Below, in pieces: positions 36,607 to 48,359 of a stretch of DNA of 64,000 bases. Position numbers and translations under genes: made by a program. Source of the DNA: Aporrectodea caliginosa (taxonomy: Eukaryota; Annelida; Clitellata; Crassiclitellata; Lumbricidae); assembly GCA_020284085.1 (NCBI GenBank), contig JACEVL010000772.1:741215-805214 (forward strand). The letters are read 5' to 3'. Every line of letters begins with the position of its first letter. The first letter of the stretch is position 1. The notes under the pieces are model-generated. The model had not been told where the DNA came from, did no database searches, and was given only the letters and a program-made list of their open reading frames with translations.

Positions 36607-36700
36607 TACAATGAATTGAGACATCTTTACTGTGATTGCAAATGTGATCGTCCCATTGTTTTCTTCTTTGTAGAATGATCGCCTCTGCATGCTTTACTTA
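36607..36700 (-). pseudogene. Decayed duplicate of the second SRCR exon
   Basis: In one minus-strand frame it reads QWDDHICNHSKDVSIHCS followed by GTGAGTCC. This matches RQWGVHNCGHQEDVSISCG plus the donor GTGAGTCC of the exon at 37644-37807. The identity continues past the donor (GAGTCCATGTAACA in both). Upstream, a TGCAGAGGC piece corresponds to the TCSG block, but the distance from that cysteine to QW is 34 nt instead of 45, which shifts the frame. No acceptor in the right phase is evident. It lies about 1 kb downstream of the intact exon, so I read it as an exon duplication that decayed. Confidence 0.7.
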
Positions 36701-36747
36701 AAGCAGCCGGAACCACCATCTGAAATCATCTACCTCTGAAGCAACAG

Positions 36748-37620
36748 GTGTTGCTCAGTTGCTCTGCACTGCCCCGGCCTGGTGGGGTTACGCCTCCGCG
36801 GAGAATCGAGCCAGCTTGGAGCAGTTTAATCTTCAACGCGGAGAATGTTCTTTCTCAGAAAGACTCGCCTGGAGCTTGGGAGATGTTGGGCGCAGCTAGA
36901 GATTGCTTATTGTCGGCCGTCATCTGGAATGGATCCCACGTGCTCCGTAATATCTTCCCACCCGTCATCAAAAGCAAATACAGCTTCGCCCAAGACCGCA
37001 TGGATATTTTTGCCGACTAAGGATGACAGAAATTGCATCCCGCGGGTTTTATATAAGTGCACTCCCGAGGCCTACTTTTAAAAAATTTAATTCTCTAGAT
37101 GAACTATAATATTTTCTTACTTTATAACCCTATGTCTAAGCAAACTCAGTTCTATGTACCTGGTTGCCGTGTGTCAACCTGTATTATTTTATATTTAACG
37201 AATGGGCCTACATGCATCCTGATGTCTCCAAATTTACTTGACCTAAGTGTTGTTCTAAGCTGAGTACGTAACCAAGTCAACTCTGCCTATGTTTCATAAG
37301 TTTGTGTCATCCAAACTTCAAAGAGCACCTCTGAGCTCCGTGAAGCGTATGTTGAAACTGTATGTCAGTCGACTATAAGCAGACAGTATTATAAATAATT
37401 AATTTGTCGTGGCATATTACCAAAATGAATTTCAAAATCGAACTCTTTTAAAATTACGCTGTAACTGCTATTGCGTGGGTATCAGATGCACAAGACTTCA
37501 GCGGACGGGGCACCAAACTTCATATAAAGTAAAACAAGAAGCCTTACCTTAAAGTTCTTCCAAAAAACACGTTAAACGCTAAATCTGAAACGCAAAAATG
37601 CAGAAACGATACAATTAGAT
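36748..37620 (-). other. Intron, nothing recognised
   Basis: A 90-codon ORF at 36748-37020 (+) has no domain and no splice context. It is left uncalled. Confidence 0.35.
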
Positions 37621-37643
37621 TTAGAGCTGTTACATGGACTCAC

Positions 37644-37807
37644 CACAACTAATTGAGACATCTTCCTGGTGACCGCAGTTGTGCACGCCCCACTGACGAT
37701 GGGGACACTTTCCTATGCCAGTTTCTGTTCCACTGCAAGTCACTTCATCCATCCATATTGGATCTCCTCCGGCTCCATAGCGATTACCAATTACTGCACC
37801 GATGTAA
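37644..37807 (-). CDS. SRCR domain exon, second half (group A)
   Basis: The acceptor TTTGAAAACAG precedes 37807 and the donor GTGAGTCC follows AGTTGTG. Phase is 2 in and 1 out; 164 bp. It encodes YIGAVIGNRYGAGGDPIWMD followed by EVTCSGTETGIGKCPHRQWG and VHNCGHQEDVSISCG, the canonical SRCR C-terminal half: 'YGxGxGPIWLDxVxCxGxExxIxxCxHxxWGxHxCxHxEDxxxxC'. With the first half, the domain has six cysteines and is split over two exons, which places it in group A (as in MARCO and SR-A) rather than the single-exon, eight-cysteine group B. A degenerate copy lies about 1 kb downstream. Confidence 0.93.
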
Positions 37808-38769
37808 CTGTTTTCAAATAGGAACAAAAATACATCAATGAAAAGCAGAAAACGCTTGCAAAAGACACAAAACAAACTACTGGCAACACTAACTGCCTCA
37901 AGGTATTACAAGTTCAAACCTGGTGTTGATTACCAACTAATAATAATTAACGATAACCTTAAACTTAAAATGCTCTGTGACACTTGAGGTTTGATATGTT
38001 AGTTGCATTTCTATGATCTGCAGATAGGGTACTAAATAGATTTCTGAGATCTTTATTAGCATTGCTGATATAAGCACACGGTTGATTTGAGTACGATATT
38101 TGTAATAGAGGTCGGTGTGCGACAGAATTTAATCGAGGTGCAGACGAAAGTAGGAAGCGGTTTGGCGTGTATTTTGAGCCAGAAGAATAATTATTGCTAC
38201 ACCCGGGATGCATGGCTCAGGTGGCGTCGAGAGAGACTGACTCGACAGAGATAAGGCCTGCTAATGTATATCGGGAAGATCAACACTATCGAATGATATG
38301 TTATTCCAACTGACAAGTATATTTAAGCGTCATGTGAAAACCACGCACTTCAGAGAAAAGTAGTTTATAATAAGCTTATCACTGGATAACATATTTGACT
38401 GGAGTTATTGAATAAGGTTTTTCATTGGACAGTAGGGTGTCTCTTAGCACATAGTAAAACATAATTTATTTAGTTCTCTCCCTCTCACCCCTCCACGTTG
38501 TTAGGTTCATAGATATAAAATTCTACAAAACATTTAATTAAAATCGAATAATATTTAAAGGTGGCCCTCGAGCCGTGAAGTTTAGAAAATTAATGATATT
38601 TCGTACAATGGGAAGTATAATAATGTAACACAATAATTAATCGTCAGTTGTAGTAGCCTACTAATAAATTTGTATTGCATATCTAACAAATTCTCTTCTA
38701 TCTGTATATATATATATACATATAATGGATACCCTACCATGTGTGTTAAAATTAATGATTAATTTCCAG

Positions 38770-40690
38770 GAATATACTCTCATTCTATTGCACATGTTGC
38801 CATAAAAGTGTTTTTGCTGCAGTCCAGAAATTTACGTGGATGATCGGAGAAAACTTGAAGGAGGAATTGTAGTTGCTCCTCCCTGGCAGTCAACTTCTTA
38901 ATGAGGGCCATGCTTCGCTTAGCCCTGTCATTGGGGACAGCCAACCCGTTGATGATGCGCAATTCTCTCTGGACTGTTTCCTCTTCATCGCATTCAGACG
39001 GGTCCATGGCAAGGAAAGTATGAGGAAGGCCAAATATAGAAGAGTGTTTTTGGCGCAGAGCTACTCCAGGCTCCGATGCTCAAAATGCTTTGGTGGATGT
39101 CACGGGGCTGATCCGGGGCTGGGTCGTCCACGGTGGCAGTTGCAGATGACGAATTCCTTTCATCGCTGAAGTAGTCATCTGGAACTGGTAACACAAGTGC
39201 CATATCTCAATTGCATGTATAACCTTGGCCATCCATATGGCACAATTCATGGCGTCTGGCACCTGCAAATGAACGCCTCATGCCTCCTATATAGCTGATA
39301 TAGAAGAACTTCAGGGCCAGTAGATGCATCACTTGTCCTTTCCAACGTGGTCCCAACCACTAGCTGTGCCATATGATGGTGACATGCTAAGAAGAGCAAT
39401 CTCTTCCAAGCCTCTGCTCTATAATCGCGCAAGCACCAGAAATGCCACTATCATTGTCAGTGAAGTCGCATCTAGCCTTTGGCAGGACAGTATTTGTGTC
39501 AACGCCGCAACACGATCCCGTCGATCCATGGATAATGTCCCAATCCTCAAAGGACATGATGATGTCAGTAGCTTGGGCCTCGGCAATTCCGGATGGAAGT
39601 TTCGGAACACCGAGTAGCTGCTCCACTCCTGCAGCACCTGATAAAAGAATTGGGAGACGATCAATATGCTCTGTGTAAGTTGGATCGTCCATTAGCTTCC
39701 CATCACAATGTGCTGTCAATTGTCAAAGGGACAGCTACAGTGAACTCTGATTTTCGCTCGTTCGACTTTGCACAACGATGTTTGGCCCTGGAGCAAGGAA
39801 TTGTACTCCTGCTGATTTTAAAATCAGTAGCGTTCTGCACAAAATCGGAGGAAGAACTACAGATGTTGATAGAGAGACTGGACAGGACAGGAAAGAAATA
39901 TGGAATGCAGATTAATACAGGAAAAACGAAGGTCATGACAACAACGGAATCCAGATGTACAATCAGGATTAACCAGGAGGAACTGGAGCAGGTGGACAGA
40001 TTTACGTATCTGGGTTCAACGATCAAGGAAAACAGTGATTGCGGTGCAGAGATCAGAGTTCGATTGGCAAAGGGTTATGCAGTAGCCACAGACCTTAAAA
40101 GGATATGGAAGAGTCATAGCATAACAAATACATCGAAGATAAAGTTGTGGAGAGCACTGGTGTGGCCGGTGGCTATATATGGTTGTGAGAGTTGGACACT
40201 GAGGAAGGAGGAGGAGAGACGAATAGAGGCATTCGAGATGAAGTGTCTGAAACTGATCATGAATATATCTTGGACGGAAATGCGGACAAATGAGTGGGTG
40301 TTGGGGGCGGCAGGAGTGGAGAGGAGTCTGCTGAAGACGGTAAAAGAAAGAAAAATGATTTATTTCGGACACATCATGAGAAGAGAGGAAATATGCATGG
40401 AGAAAGACATCATGCAGGGCACAATGCCGGGAGAACGGAAAAGAGGAAGACCGAGAACAAACTGGTTGGGCAACATAAAGGAATGGACGGGATTGACAAT
40501 GGAGGAAATGATAAGACTGACGGAAGACAGAAGACGTTGGAGGAATATTCTTCATGATGCGGCCGACCCTCGAAGCGAGGATGGCTGAGAACAGAACAGA
40601 ACAGCGTTCTGCACAAAGCTAACAATGAAGGTGGCATTTCTGGATGAGACGCTGGTTCTGTCGAGTGCAAATCACGGTTTGCGAGACATT
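38770..40690 (-). pseudogene. Decayed transposase-like gene (copy 3) split by a retrotransposon
   Basis: On the minus strand, after removing the nested insertion at 39844-40602, blocks run in order: TDFKISRSTIPCSRAKHRC, CDGKLMDD, HIDRLPILLSGAAGVEQLLG, VPKLPSGIAEAQATDIIMSF, NDSGISGACAIIEQRLGRD, RLLFLACHHHMAQLVVG, AMNCAIWMAKVIHAIEIW and, at the C-terminus, RIINGLAVPNDRAKRSMALI then LTAREEQLQFLLQVFSDHP. Several frame changes separate the blocks. The family matches copies 1, 2 and 4. This is the most complete copy, lacking only clear terminal repeats. Confidence 0.75.
39844..40602 (+). mobile_element. 5'-truncated non-LTR retrotransposon with 15-bp TSD
   Basis: The direct repeat AGCGTTCTGCACAAA lies at 39829-39843 and 40603-40617. 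Between them, an open frame of about 245 codons encodes the C-terminal part of a non-LTR reverse transcriptase: MQINTGKTKVM, VDRFTYLGSTIKENSDCGAE, LVWPVAIYGCESWTLRKEEE, IMNISWTEMRTNEWVLG, MIYFGHIMRRE and ERKRGRPRTNWLGNIKEWTG. It ends with a (GAACA)n-like tail. The catalytic core is missing through 5' truncation. The frame is nearly intact, so the insertion is relatively young. It interrupts the transposase-like gene above. Confidence 0.93.
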
Positions 40691-40699
40691 ATGTATACC

Positions 40700-41750
40700 G
40701 TTCCCTCTTTGGGAATGGGCCATCGCCGGAAGCACAAGAATGATGGTAATCTTCTTTCTCTTCTGCAGTGATAGATGATGACGAGGAGCAGAAAGAGGAG
40801 GAGGAGTAAGAAGAATAAGTAATAGTCTGCTTTCCTCCTTCTTTAGACTGAAATTGGCAAATTAATAGGACAATCTGTCCCTCTCTTAATGATTCGAAAT
40901 ATGTAGCATAATCGTGAACAATAGGCCTACGTTGTTAAAACTTTGATATCAAAGGGCCACCTCTAAATGTTATCTGATTTCCACCAAGTTTTTTGTAAAA
41001 TTGTTTTTGTATGAACCTAACAACTTGAATGGGAGAGAGATTAACATTTCAACTTTCATTTTTAAGAGACACCCTATTAGACAGCATTTATATATCCGGC
41101 GTTTTAGGTTAGCTCAACCTCACAACTTAATAGGTGTCGGAGCGGGCCAATCAGCATCTACCATGTCATTGTTATACAATGCCTCTATCTAGAGAAATTT
41201 AGACGGGCAGTAGGTTAATTTATTCTGATATGATACTACATAGACATTCCGATCTGATCAAATCTAATCTATAATAGCGCCGTAGTGCCCAATCATCAAT
41301 CGATGGTCGCTTCAAGTGAAATTACAATCAAAATCTATTATTCATTGGAGAAACCAGGTTAAGTTCAGTATATCAGAGAGAGACAGACAGTCAAGCATAC
41401 AGACAGACAGATTGTGAGAAAAAGGCAGAGACAGAGACAGAAACAGAGACAGAGATGTGGAACAGTCTAGATAGTCTTTAGCATCAGTGTTGGCACACGA
41501 GATGATTGTTTCGTTGAAGGTGATGTTACCGTTCTAGATAATGTAGTTCAAGTACTGTCGTAGCCTATATGTGACCAGAAAGTTATTCATGCACGAAGAC
41601 CTTCGTTTTCAGAATGATAATAAACACTGCAGTATTAAATGTATCGTTTACATAGTGGACAAGACGTCTAATACACAGCGGACAGAACAATCCTATAATC
41701 TAATCGTATGCTAATCAGAAAATACGACTACTATACAGCCAGAGGAGCTT
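40700..41750 (-). other. Intron, short purine repeats only
   Basis: (GAGACA)n-like purine repeats at about 41385-41455. A segment near 41283-41335 resembles 1-75 inverted (shared CGCTTCAAGTGAAAT). No gene was seen. Confidence 0.4.
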
Positions 41751-41752
41751 AC

Positions 41753-41912
41753 CCAAATCCCAAACTGGCACATGCCACTCTTGCGCTGGCATTTGTAAAC
41801 CCATCATCACACACTGTTCCCCAGATTTCTGAATAGTATATCTCCAGTCGTCCCTCCTTTGAACTGTTACCGAAGGAATTGTTCAGTCTTATGGCGAAGT
41901 TAGAAGTGTCTT
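41753..41912 (-). CDS. SRCR domain exon, first half (group A)
   Basis: The acceptor CCACTTGTAG precedes 41912 and the donor GTAAGC follows GGATTTGG. Phase is 1 in and 2 out; 160 bp. The translation is FAIRLNNSFGNSSKEGRLEI followed by YYSEIWGTVCDDGFTNASAR and VACASLGFG. This is the SRCR start: 'VRLxGGxxxxEGRVEVxxxGxWGTVCDDxWxxxxAxVxCxxLGF'. Sequons NNS, NSS and NAS occur. It joins to the second half at 37644-37807, giving one contiguous 108-residue domain. Upstream it matches the phase of the signal-peptide exon 44275-44344. Confidence 0.93.
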
Positions 41913-43624
41913 CTACAAGTGGAATCGTTCAAAATATGAAGGCCGATTTGAACATCCTCATAAAATGATGAGTAGCCTACAGGTTGTGGAAGACAGAAAC
42001 GTTTTGTTGTTGCACCGTCACTCATTGGAAGATTTGCCAGATGGAAGGGAAAGCGTTTGCAGTGACTGACTAAGAAAAGCGACGCAAGGATGAGATCAGT
42101 CGGCAGAAGAGCGAGATCGCCAGATAACGCTCGAGGAAGAATCGAATTGATTTAAATTTTAAACAGAGTACATAGCGCTTTTGTGAAATACTTACAAGAC
42201 GCTGTTGTACGTGCCCAAACACGTTCTCTGCCCCCTGAACAGATAATTTAGAGCCCGACGATTCACAGCTCTTCAAGTCCTTATTGATCGCACTAGTCTT
42301 GGTTACTATGTGAAACTTTGTATCGATGACACACGCTAGCAAGATAATTAGAGCTTCAGATAGAAGATGATGGCAAGGTGTGATTATAAACGCTATGTAG
42401 TCAAAAATGGGAAAACTGCTCATCATGAAGTTCGCCATAATAAGCCGATGCAAAGAGAGGGGCAGAAAAAAGAATGCAAACAACCACTGCAGAACTGTCA
42501 AGCGTTATGTCACGATATAATGCCATGGGTTGAACATTTTGGGGAGTAGCTATTCAATTAACGTCGAAAAGAGACGATAAAGACTCTGAAAAAACATTCT
42601 TTGTTATCGCATGTCCTGCAAGAAGTTCTGGCCAAATAAATAAATGCGTTGCTACGATGGAAGCATCGATTATAAAAAGTTTAGAAAGGCGATTGCTTTT
42701 CTTCAAGTGCTGAGAATAGTTTCGCTATATTATCCTGACATGATTTTTCTCGAACTTCAACAAAATGAATGTTACAACCTCATAACATTTATATACAAGT
42801 ATCAAGACACTTGATCTAGCGCATTTTTAGTCGCTCACGAAGACGACACACCTGTGACTGTCCAAAAGATTTAAACAAGTGTCATTCAATGAAAGGCAAC
42901 AGTACGCAACTACTAAGGGAATCTGTTCCAGCAGGACGGTCTAATACATGATAAGGCACAAAGGACAGATGTGAAAGCGCGGCAGCGACACGTCTTTATG
43001 AGCCCGGGAGAGCGACGATTGCCGACCTAGCTGACTCGAGGTTGGAACACCCTGGTGTTTGCCGGGGCAGTGTGAGCAATTGAAGCAGCTGTTAGCATGA
43101 TAATCTTGGATGTAATACGCTCTTCAACAGGAAATTAGTGTATCATTTCACGCATAAATACCCTGATATGCGTATATTTCGGCTAGTTAGTCACCACACG
43201 AGCCGCACAGATAAGGACAGACAGTGATCGTGGGTTTTTGAATGAAGTAGTTCTTCTGGTTTTACTCGTATAATACTAGTTTACTGCAGGATATTAAAAG
43301 GTTTAATATCTTCTAGGACGATACATTGGCTCACTCCAAAGAATGGCCTGACATGTGTGTCGTTGATAGGATTTCTTGAACGTGTTACAACGGCTAAATT
43401 AACTAAGAGGTCATTTTAAGTGTTACTGGTTTTATCGATGAGATTCAATTTTTATTTATAAATAAACTATTGAAGTACGTCGTAGAAATTGAATAAGCTG
43501 ATATAAAGAGAGAGGAGACAGATAGTCAGACAGATCTATAGACAGAAAATACACTGACACACAAACAGAGAGAACTTTTACATCGTGAATTGTGCAGGCG
43601 TTAGCTAAAGAAAACTGCTAGAAA

Positions 43625-43770
43625 ATCTTATATATATACATACGTACTGATAATATTTATACATGCAAAATACATGCATACGTACGCACATAAATGCATG
43701 CATACATGTACGTACATATAGATATACATGCATACACACATACATACATACATACATACATACATACTTC
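43625..43770. repeat. (CATA)n-rich microsatellite
   Basis: Imperfect CATA/CATG/TACG repeats. Similar patches lie at about 44160-44240. They fill the intron between the signal-peptide and first SRCR exons. Confidence 0.85.
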
Positions 43771-44274
43771 CAATCGCCGCTCTGTACTACCAGCGCAGGT
43801 TGTCCCGTGATGTAATCTGTAAAATATGACGGGAATCTGTTGGTTGGTCTCCATTGTGTCTCGTCAGACCGAAACCGAAATGCCAAGTTCCCAGACTATA
43901 ATGTTCCGAGCTTATAATTATATACAATTTGTCTAAGCACGGCCAAAGATAATAGGTCTAACATAGCTTCTGTGTCTGAAATGCCTATATTCTACCTGAT
44001 TCCTGATGTCGGTCGTCTTGCAAATATGTAATGTCCTAAATGCTCGGCTCTCAAGATATAACTGTGGATATGGAGTGTATATGAATTGGCATGATGATTC
44101 GTTCTGGGCGATAACAAATCTTTGAGATAAAAGTCTCACATGTACATTAACAACACCCTAATACGCATATATATGCATGCATGCATAGGCCTACATGTAT
44201 ACATACTTTTACATACAATCCATACATACATACGCACATACACGAGGATGTAACAGTATAATGAAATGTTCTAC

Positions 44275-44344
44275 CGGAACCGGAGTTAGAGATAGCCCTT
44301 TCGATAAAGATTCCATTGAAAAATATCAGTAAAACTGAAAACAT
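44275..44344 (-). CDS. Start codon and signal-peptide exon
   Basis: From the ATG at 44344 the exon encodes MFSVLLIFFNGIFIERAISN then SGS. This is a short N-region, a hydrophobic core (VLLIFFNGIFI) and small residues suited to cleavage near AIS/N. The donor GTAGAACA follows GGTTCCG in phase 1, the usual phase after a signal peptide. It matches the acceptor phase of the first SRCR exon: joining gives GSE then DTSNFAIRL. The open frame extends 5' of this ATG, so a longer N-terminus is possible, but only this ATG gives a clean signal peptide. The transcription start and promoter are not identified. Confidence 0.75.
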
Positions 44345-44979
44345 CCTCGCAGTTTGGTCGCTGGCTTCTTTGCTACTTGTGCTGGGAAACGAAAAATCTG
44401 AAACGAAATAATGATCTTTTGAAATAAACGCCCAACTTTCAAATAAAAAGATATATCTACACTTCGAATCGAACAATCGTACAAGATACTGTTATATATA
44501 TGCATGCAATATAGAGTTTGAGACCCGTGTTATCTTATAGAAAGAACAAAATACCGCAACAGATGTGACTTAATAGTCAAGAATTTCTGCGACGACCGAC
44601 ATCACCAACAGTACTGATGATTTCTATCAAGCTTCACTGCATACCCATGACATATACAATGTATGCAGCAACTTCTACACGAAGAAACGCCCGATTGTCC
44701 AACTGCAGCAAATACTCTTGCCTATACATTGCTTCAGAACTTCCTGAATAATAAAGATCGCAATGGAGTCTGGTGTGTGCTAGACGCGGGCTACTGCATC
44801 AAGTTACTGAAATTAATGTTCCGAATCATGCGGGCTGAAGGTTCAAAAAGGGCCGGACTCTTCAGTACATGGTAGTTAACTTTTTCTTTCTGGTCATATT
44901 GAAGTTGTTCAGAGACACGAGGTGTGTTAGTGGGTACAAAACCATTGCGATTCATGCTGGAGCATTTGCTATAAAGCGG

Positions 44980-45520
44980 CCTAATACATATCTCTGGCTT
45001 TGCAGATAACTCATATCAAATTTAATTTGATAGCCCGCAGCTTTATGTGATCGTATTCCGCAGTATGCCTACTGCGGGTAGTTTCAACTTTCAGTCGATT
45101 TGTCATGGGCACTAGTTATTGTCTTCACATAAACAGGGAGACAATAATGAACGGAACTCAACAAGAAGCCAGTGAAGCTGACGAAGGTTCAATGTATTTG
45201 ATGATGAATGAGTACATACATGTATTATATATGGCAACCTAGCAAGGGGGAATCGTCACTGTTTTCAGCCATCATTAGCTTTTCAGGACTTAAAATGGAA
45301 ATGATTTCCATCATTGCCCTCACATAATCTAGAGAACCTAAAATTACGGTATCTCACCTCTTTCAGTTCGCTGACCCATAGTAGCCTGACTCTCTCATTT
45401 CCTAATCGTAATCATGAACTCGAAATTTTTAAATCGCTACTCTAAAGCTTAATGCAGAGTACCAGCCCATTACCGAACGCTGCGTCGCATTAGAGGGGTT
45501 GTCCAGAGATCAGTGCTTAT
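44980..45520. repeat. Duplicated segment, copy A (partner at 51.3-52.9 kb)
   Basis: Blocks ACTGCGGGTAGTTTCA (45070), TTTGATGATGAATGAG (about 45198), CACATAATCTAGA (45323), TTCGCTGACCCA (45367) and TTTCCTAATCGTAATCAT (45399) recur in the same order at about 51357, 51460, 52640, 52690 and 52729. Spacing in copy B is enlarged by roughly 1 kb of extra sequence. This is a local segmental duplication on the same strand. I recognise no gene in it, although the piece ending SMYLMMNEY on the plus strand looks tail-like. Confidence 0.7.
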
Positions 45521-45524
45521 AGGG

Positions 45525-46699
45525 CAGTGATGTCAAAGAGCAGGCCCGCGGGCCATTTCTGGCCCGCCGATGATTTTTTCTGGCCCGCGGCGCTTTGACT
45601 ACAAAATTTGAGAATAAAAGTTCGAATTTTTAATTTTTCACAGTCTATACCAAATACACCAAATGGTAAGCTGTAAGGCAAAGATATTAGCATTTCTGAA
45701 GACTATGATTTGATATGAGCTTTCAAAATAAAACTTCAGCTGTAAGCTTCGTAACTTGCGCAAGGGCATTGCGAACACTTTGAACACATGCACGAAGCTA
45801 AGAATCATTCCGAAGCATTAAACATCGTTTCGACTCTGCTAAATATGCTACGAAGATGACGGAAAGCGCTTCTCAGCATTCAAACAGAGGACCAATTTAA
45901 GCTGTTCAGCAATCAATTTGGAATCTATCCTCCGGCTGTCCAAAGTTTGTTACAAATGGAGCTGGTTGAAGTGCAGTGTAACACAGCATTGAAACCAAAT
46001 TCACAAGTACAGAAGTGCAGGTGTTTTATCATCAACTGCCCAGAGAAACGTTTCCTCATTTACGAACTCATGCTGCTCGAAAGCTGTGTTTGTTTGCCAG
46101 CTCATACCTATGCGAGCAAGGATATTCAAAGATGACGCTTGTTGAGACAAGGTTGACTGACTCAAAATTAATGTACATGCAAATCTCAGAGTAGCGCTAG
46201 CTGTAGCCTGACATCCCTCCTCTCGTTAAAAAGAAACAGTGTCGAGTTGTAGTGCAACAATAACTATAATCAGTAATTTTTTCGTTGATGTACACTGGAG
46301 AGATTTTATTCAAGTTTATCTCATTAATTTTTTACTGCGAGCTTACAATGCATTGGACAGGCACTTGTTTTAATTTTTAAATATCGGAACAAGATAAATT
46401 TGAATTACTGATGAACAATAGGCCTACCTCTCAACTAGAAAACATGACCTTAGGCTTAATGAGTTTTATGTGATGTTCGTGACTGATAATGAAGATGAAA
46501 TTTAGATTTTATAAGCTTACGTAATTTGACTTTGTTTCCTAAAAAATGCACCATTTAACATTTAGTTTTGCAAAAATATTTCACCAAGCCCCCTCCAGAT
46601 CCCTACCCCATTTTGCTCAGGCACCTTTGACACCCTGACCCGCCACTTGCTGGAAAGTATTGCCACTGGCCCGCCATTAAAAAAGGTTTGACACCCCTG
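45525..46699 (+). mobile_element. hAT transposon remnant with decayed transposase C-terminus
   Basis: The left end CAGTGATGTCAAAG (45525) and right end, inverted, CAGGGGTGTCAAAC (46699) are terminal repeats, each followed by GCCCGC-rich sequence. The flanks TTATAGGG and TTATTGGG (offset by one) hint at an 8-bp duplication. Inside, the plus strand encodes in broken frames the hAT dimerisation region: LLQMELVEVQCNTALK, QVFYHQLPRETFPHLRTHAA, RKLCLFASSYLCEQGYSKM and TLVETRLTDSKLMYMQIS. This follows the 'FGSTYxCEQxFSxMxxxKxxxRxRLTDxxL' signature of ZBED/Charlie-like transposases. It is dead. Confidence 0.85.
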
Positions 46700-46776
46700 T
46701 TTATTGGGGATTCTAGTTCGGTTGCCAGAGAAAGGAGTCTAAGCGTCAGAGAGTTATTCAGCAGGTCGAATAAATA

Positions 46777-47618
46777 GTCTAGGCGCAAAAAATTGAAAAT
46801 ATAGTGCAAGCGGCAAGTCATGTTCATTTTTGGCAACATGCTTTTTATACTAATTCGACCCTGCTGATTACGAAAATCGCTGTTGCCAGGCTGGATTTTT
46901 TGACCTGAAGGTCATTTCAAGGTCATAAACAATTAAATCTTGCAAAAATCAGAGAAAAATGTCCAGATCTCAGCCAATAATTGTTGAATTCGGTTAATTC
47001 TTTCTTGCTTTTTCTCGACTTGATAAGGGCAATCTGTGGTAAGAAACAAGGTTACTAAATGTAAGACGATCCAAGGTTATTTTAAGGTCAAAAATGGCAA
47101 TTTCAGAGGAAAACCTGAGGAAATGGCCATAACTCAGTCAAATATGTTTCTATTTGGGTGATCTTTTTACTTTTTTGCTCGGGCCGATAAGAGCTACATT
47201 TGAGAATACAGAGTACTTAAAGCCTAACATGACCAAGGTCAATTCAAGGTCAAAAGGTCAAATCAATGGGAAAAGGCCATAACTCAACCAAATATTGTTC
47301 TAGTTAGGTGATTCTTTTACCTTTTTTGCTCGGGCCGATAGGAACTACATTTACATAGTACTTAAAGGCTAACATGTCCCAAGGTCAATTCAAGGTCAAA
47401 GGTCAAAATCAAGGGTAAATGATCATAACTCAGCCAAATATTGTTCTATTTGGTTGATTCTATCTTTTTGCTAGATTTCATTTTTCTGACCTTAAAGTGT
47501 CTTGAAGGCCAAAAATCCAGCATGGCAACAGCAGGGTCGAATTAGTGGGAAAAGGATTTCTTAAACAAATGAACATGATTTGCCTCTCAAACAAGATTTT
47601 TCATTTTTGCGCCTAGAC
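46777..47618. mobile_element. TIR element with GTCTAGGCGC ends and TA target duplication
   Basis: It starts GTCTAGGCGC (46777) after TA and ends GCGCCTAGAC (47618) before TA. TIRs of over 100 bp share GGCAAGTCATGTTCATTTTT-like and CTAATTCGACCCTGCTG. The body holds many TCAAGGTCA motifs, as in 28409-29830. The TA duplication fits a Tc1/mariner-type MITE. No transposase is present. Confidence 0.8.
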
Positions 47619-47624
47619 TATTAT

Positions 47625-48300
47625 GAGGCAGGTTATTGCGTATCCCAATAATGTGCATCATGTACCATGTGAAGAACTTGGCAAAGAACAATAATAAGAA
47701 CTTTTGGTTATTCCTTGTGTGTAAATATGGGCAGAGACGACAGAAAGTAGTAATTTTTGATGATATTGTCGCAAGACCCGGGGTCTTCTCAGTTCCTTTC
47801 CTTTGCCGAGTGGTTCAGAGCTCTATCACGATGCTCTAAACCCCGGACGAACAAAGGGTTGTCCTTAGTCCGGCTCTCGTGGTATATCGAGAGGCTTGAA
47901 TAGGTCACCACTCATCAGCAACACATGCGTAGCCTACACGTAGAATGCCGCTTTATTCGTTCTTTACACAGACGATCGACAATGCCACATCTACAGGCAA
48001 CTTGACATCGAGAGAATTGCTCAGCTGCTTTCCCGTCCTATTGTCGAGCAGGCCCTCTAACGACTGCTTCCCGGATGGTTGGTCCGTAGATCGACGGTAT
48101 GTCCTCTTCACCAGTCGAGACTTCTAGGCCGATGCTTCGCTCGCGGCCGAATCTCAAGACTGTCTTTTCCAGACTGACTCTTCCTTGGCCAACCTCCGCC
48201 TTTTATAGCCGAATTTCCCATGAGATGTCGTTTTACCCTATGACTCATCACATTTCCCATGAGATGCTGTTTCAAAATGACACCCATGTATAATTTAATG
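47625..48300. other. Unassigned sequence inside an inverted pair
   Basis: It lies between the element above and its inverted relative at 49010-49873. GC content is somewhat higher. I cannot assign it; an LTR fragment is possible (CCCCGGACGAACAAAGG region). Confidence 0.3.
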
Positions 48301-48359
48301 CACCCAAAGTCCTGGCGACCCCAAAATCATCATTTCATGGGTGCCGATTTGCCAATCTA

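Noticed and set aside
39593..40588. A single 331-codon gene
   Set aside because: The first ~80 codons are antisense to the decayed transposase gene and the rest is a retrotransposon fragment; the TSD places the junction at 39843/39844.
42196..42501. Extra coding exon on the minus strand with a hydrophobic ALIILLACVI stretch and a strong donor (CTT|GTAAGTATT)
   Set aside because: The frame ends in phase 0, which does not match the phase-1 entry of the SRCR exon, and no domain or acceptor is clear. It could be an untranslated or alternative first exon.
43770..43886. Minus-strand ORF ending at GGAA|GTATGT before a CATA run
   Set aside because: The donor falls in microsatellite sequence, the phase does not fit the neighbouring exons and no domain is recognisable.
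44663..44875. 70-codon plus-strand ORF
   Set aside because: There is no recognisable domain, splice site or repeat relation; length is within chance expectation.
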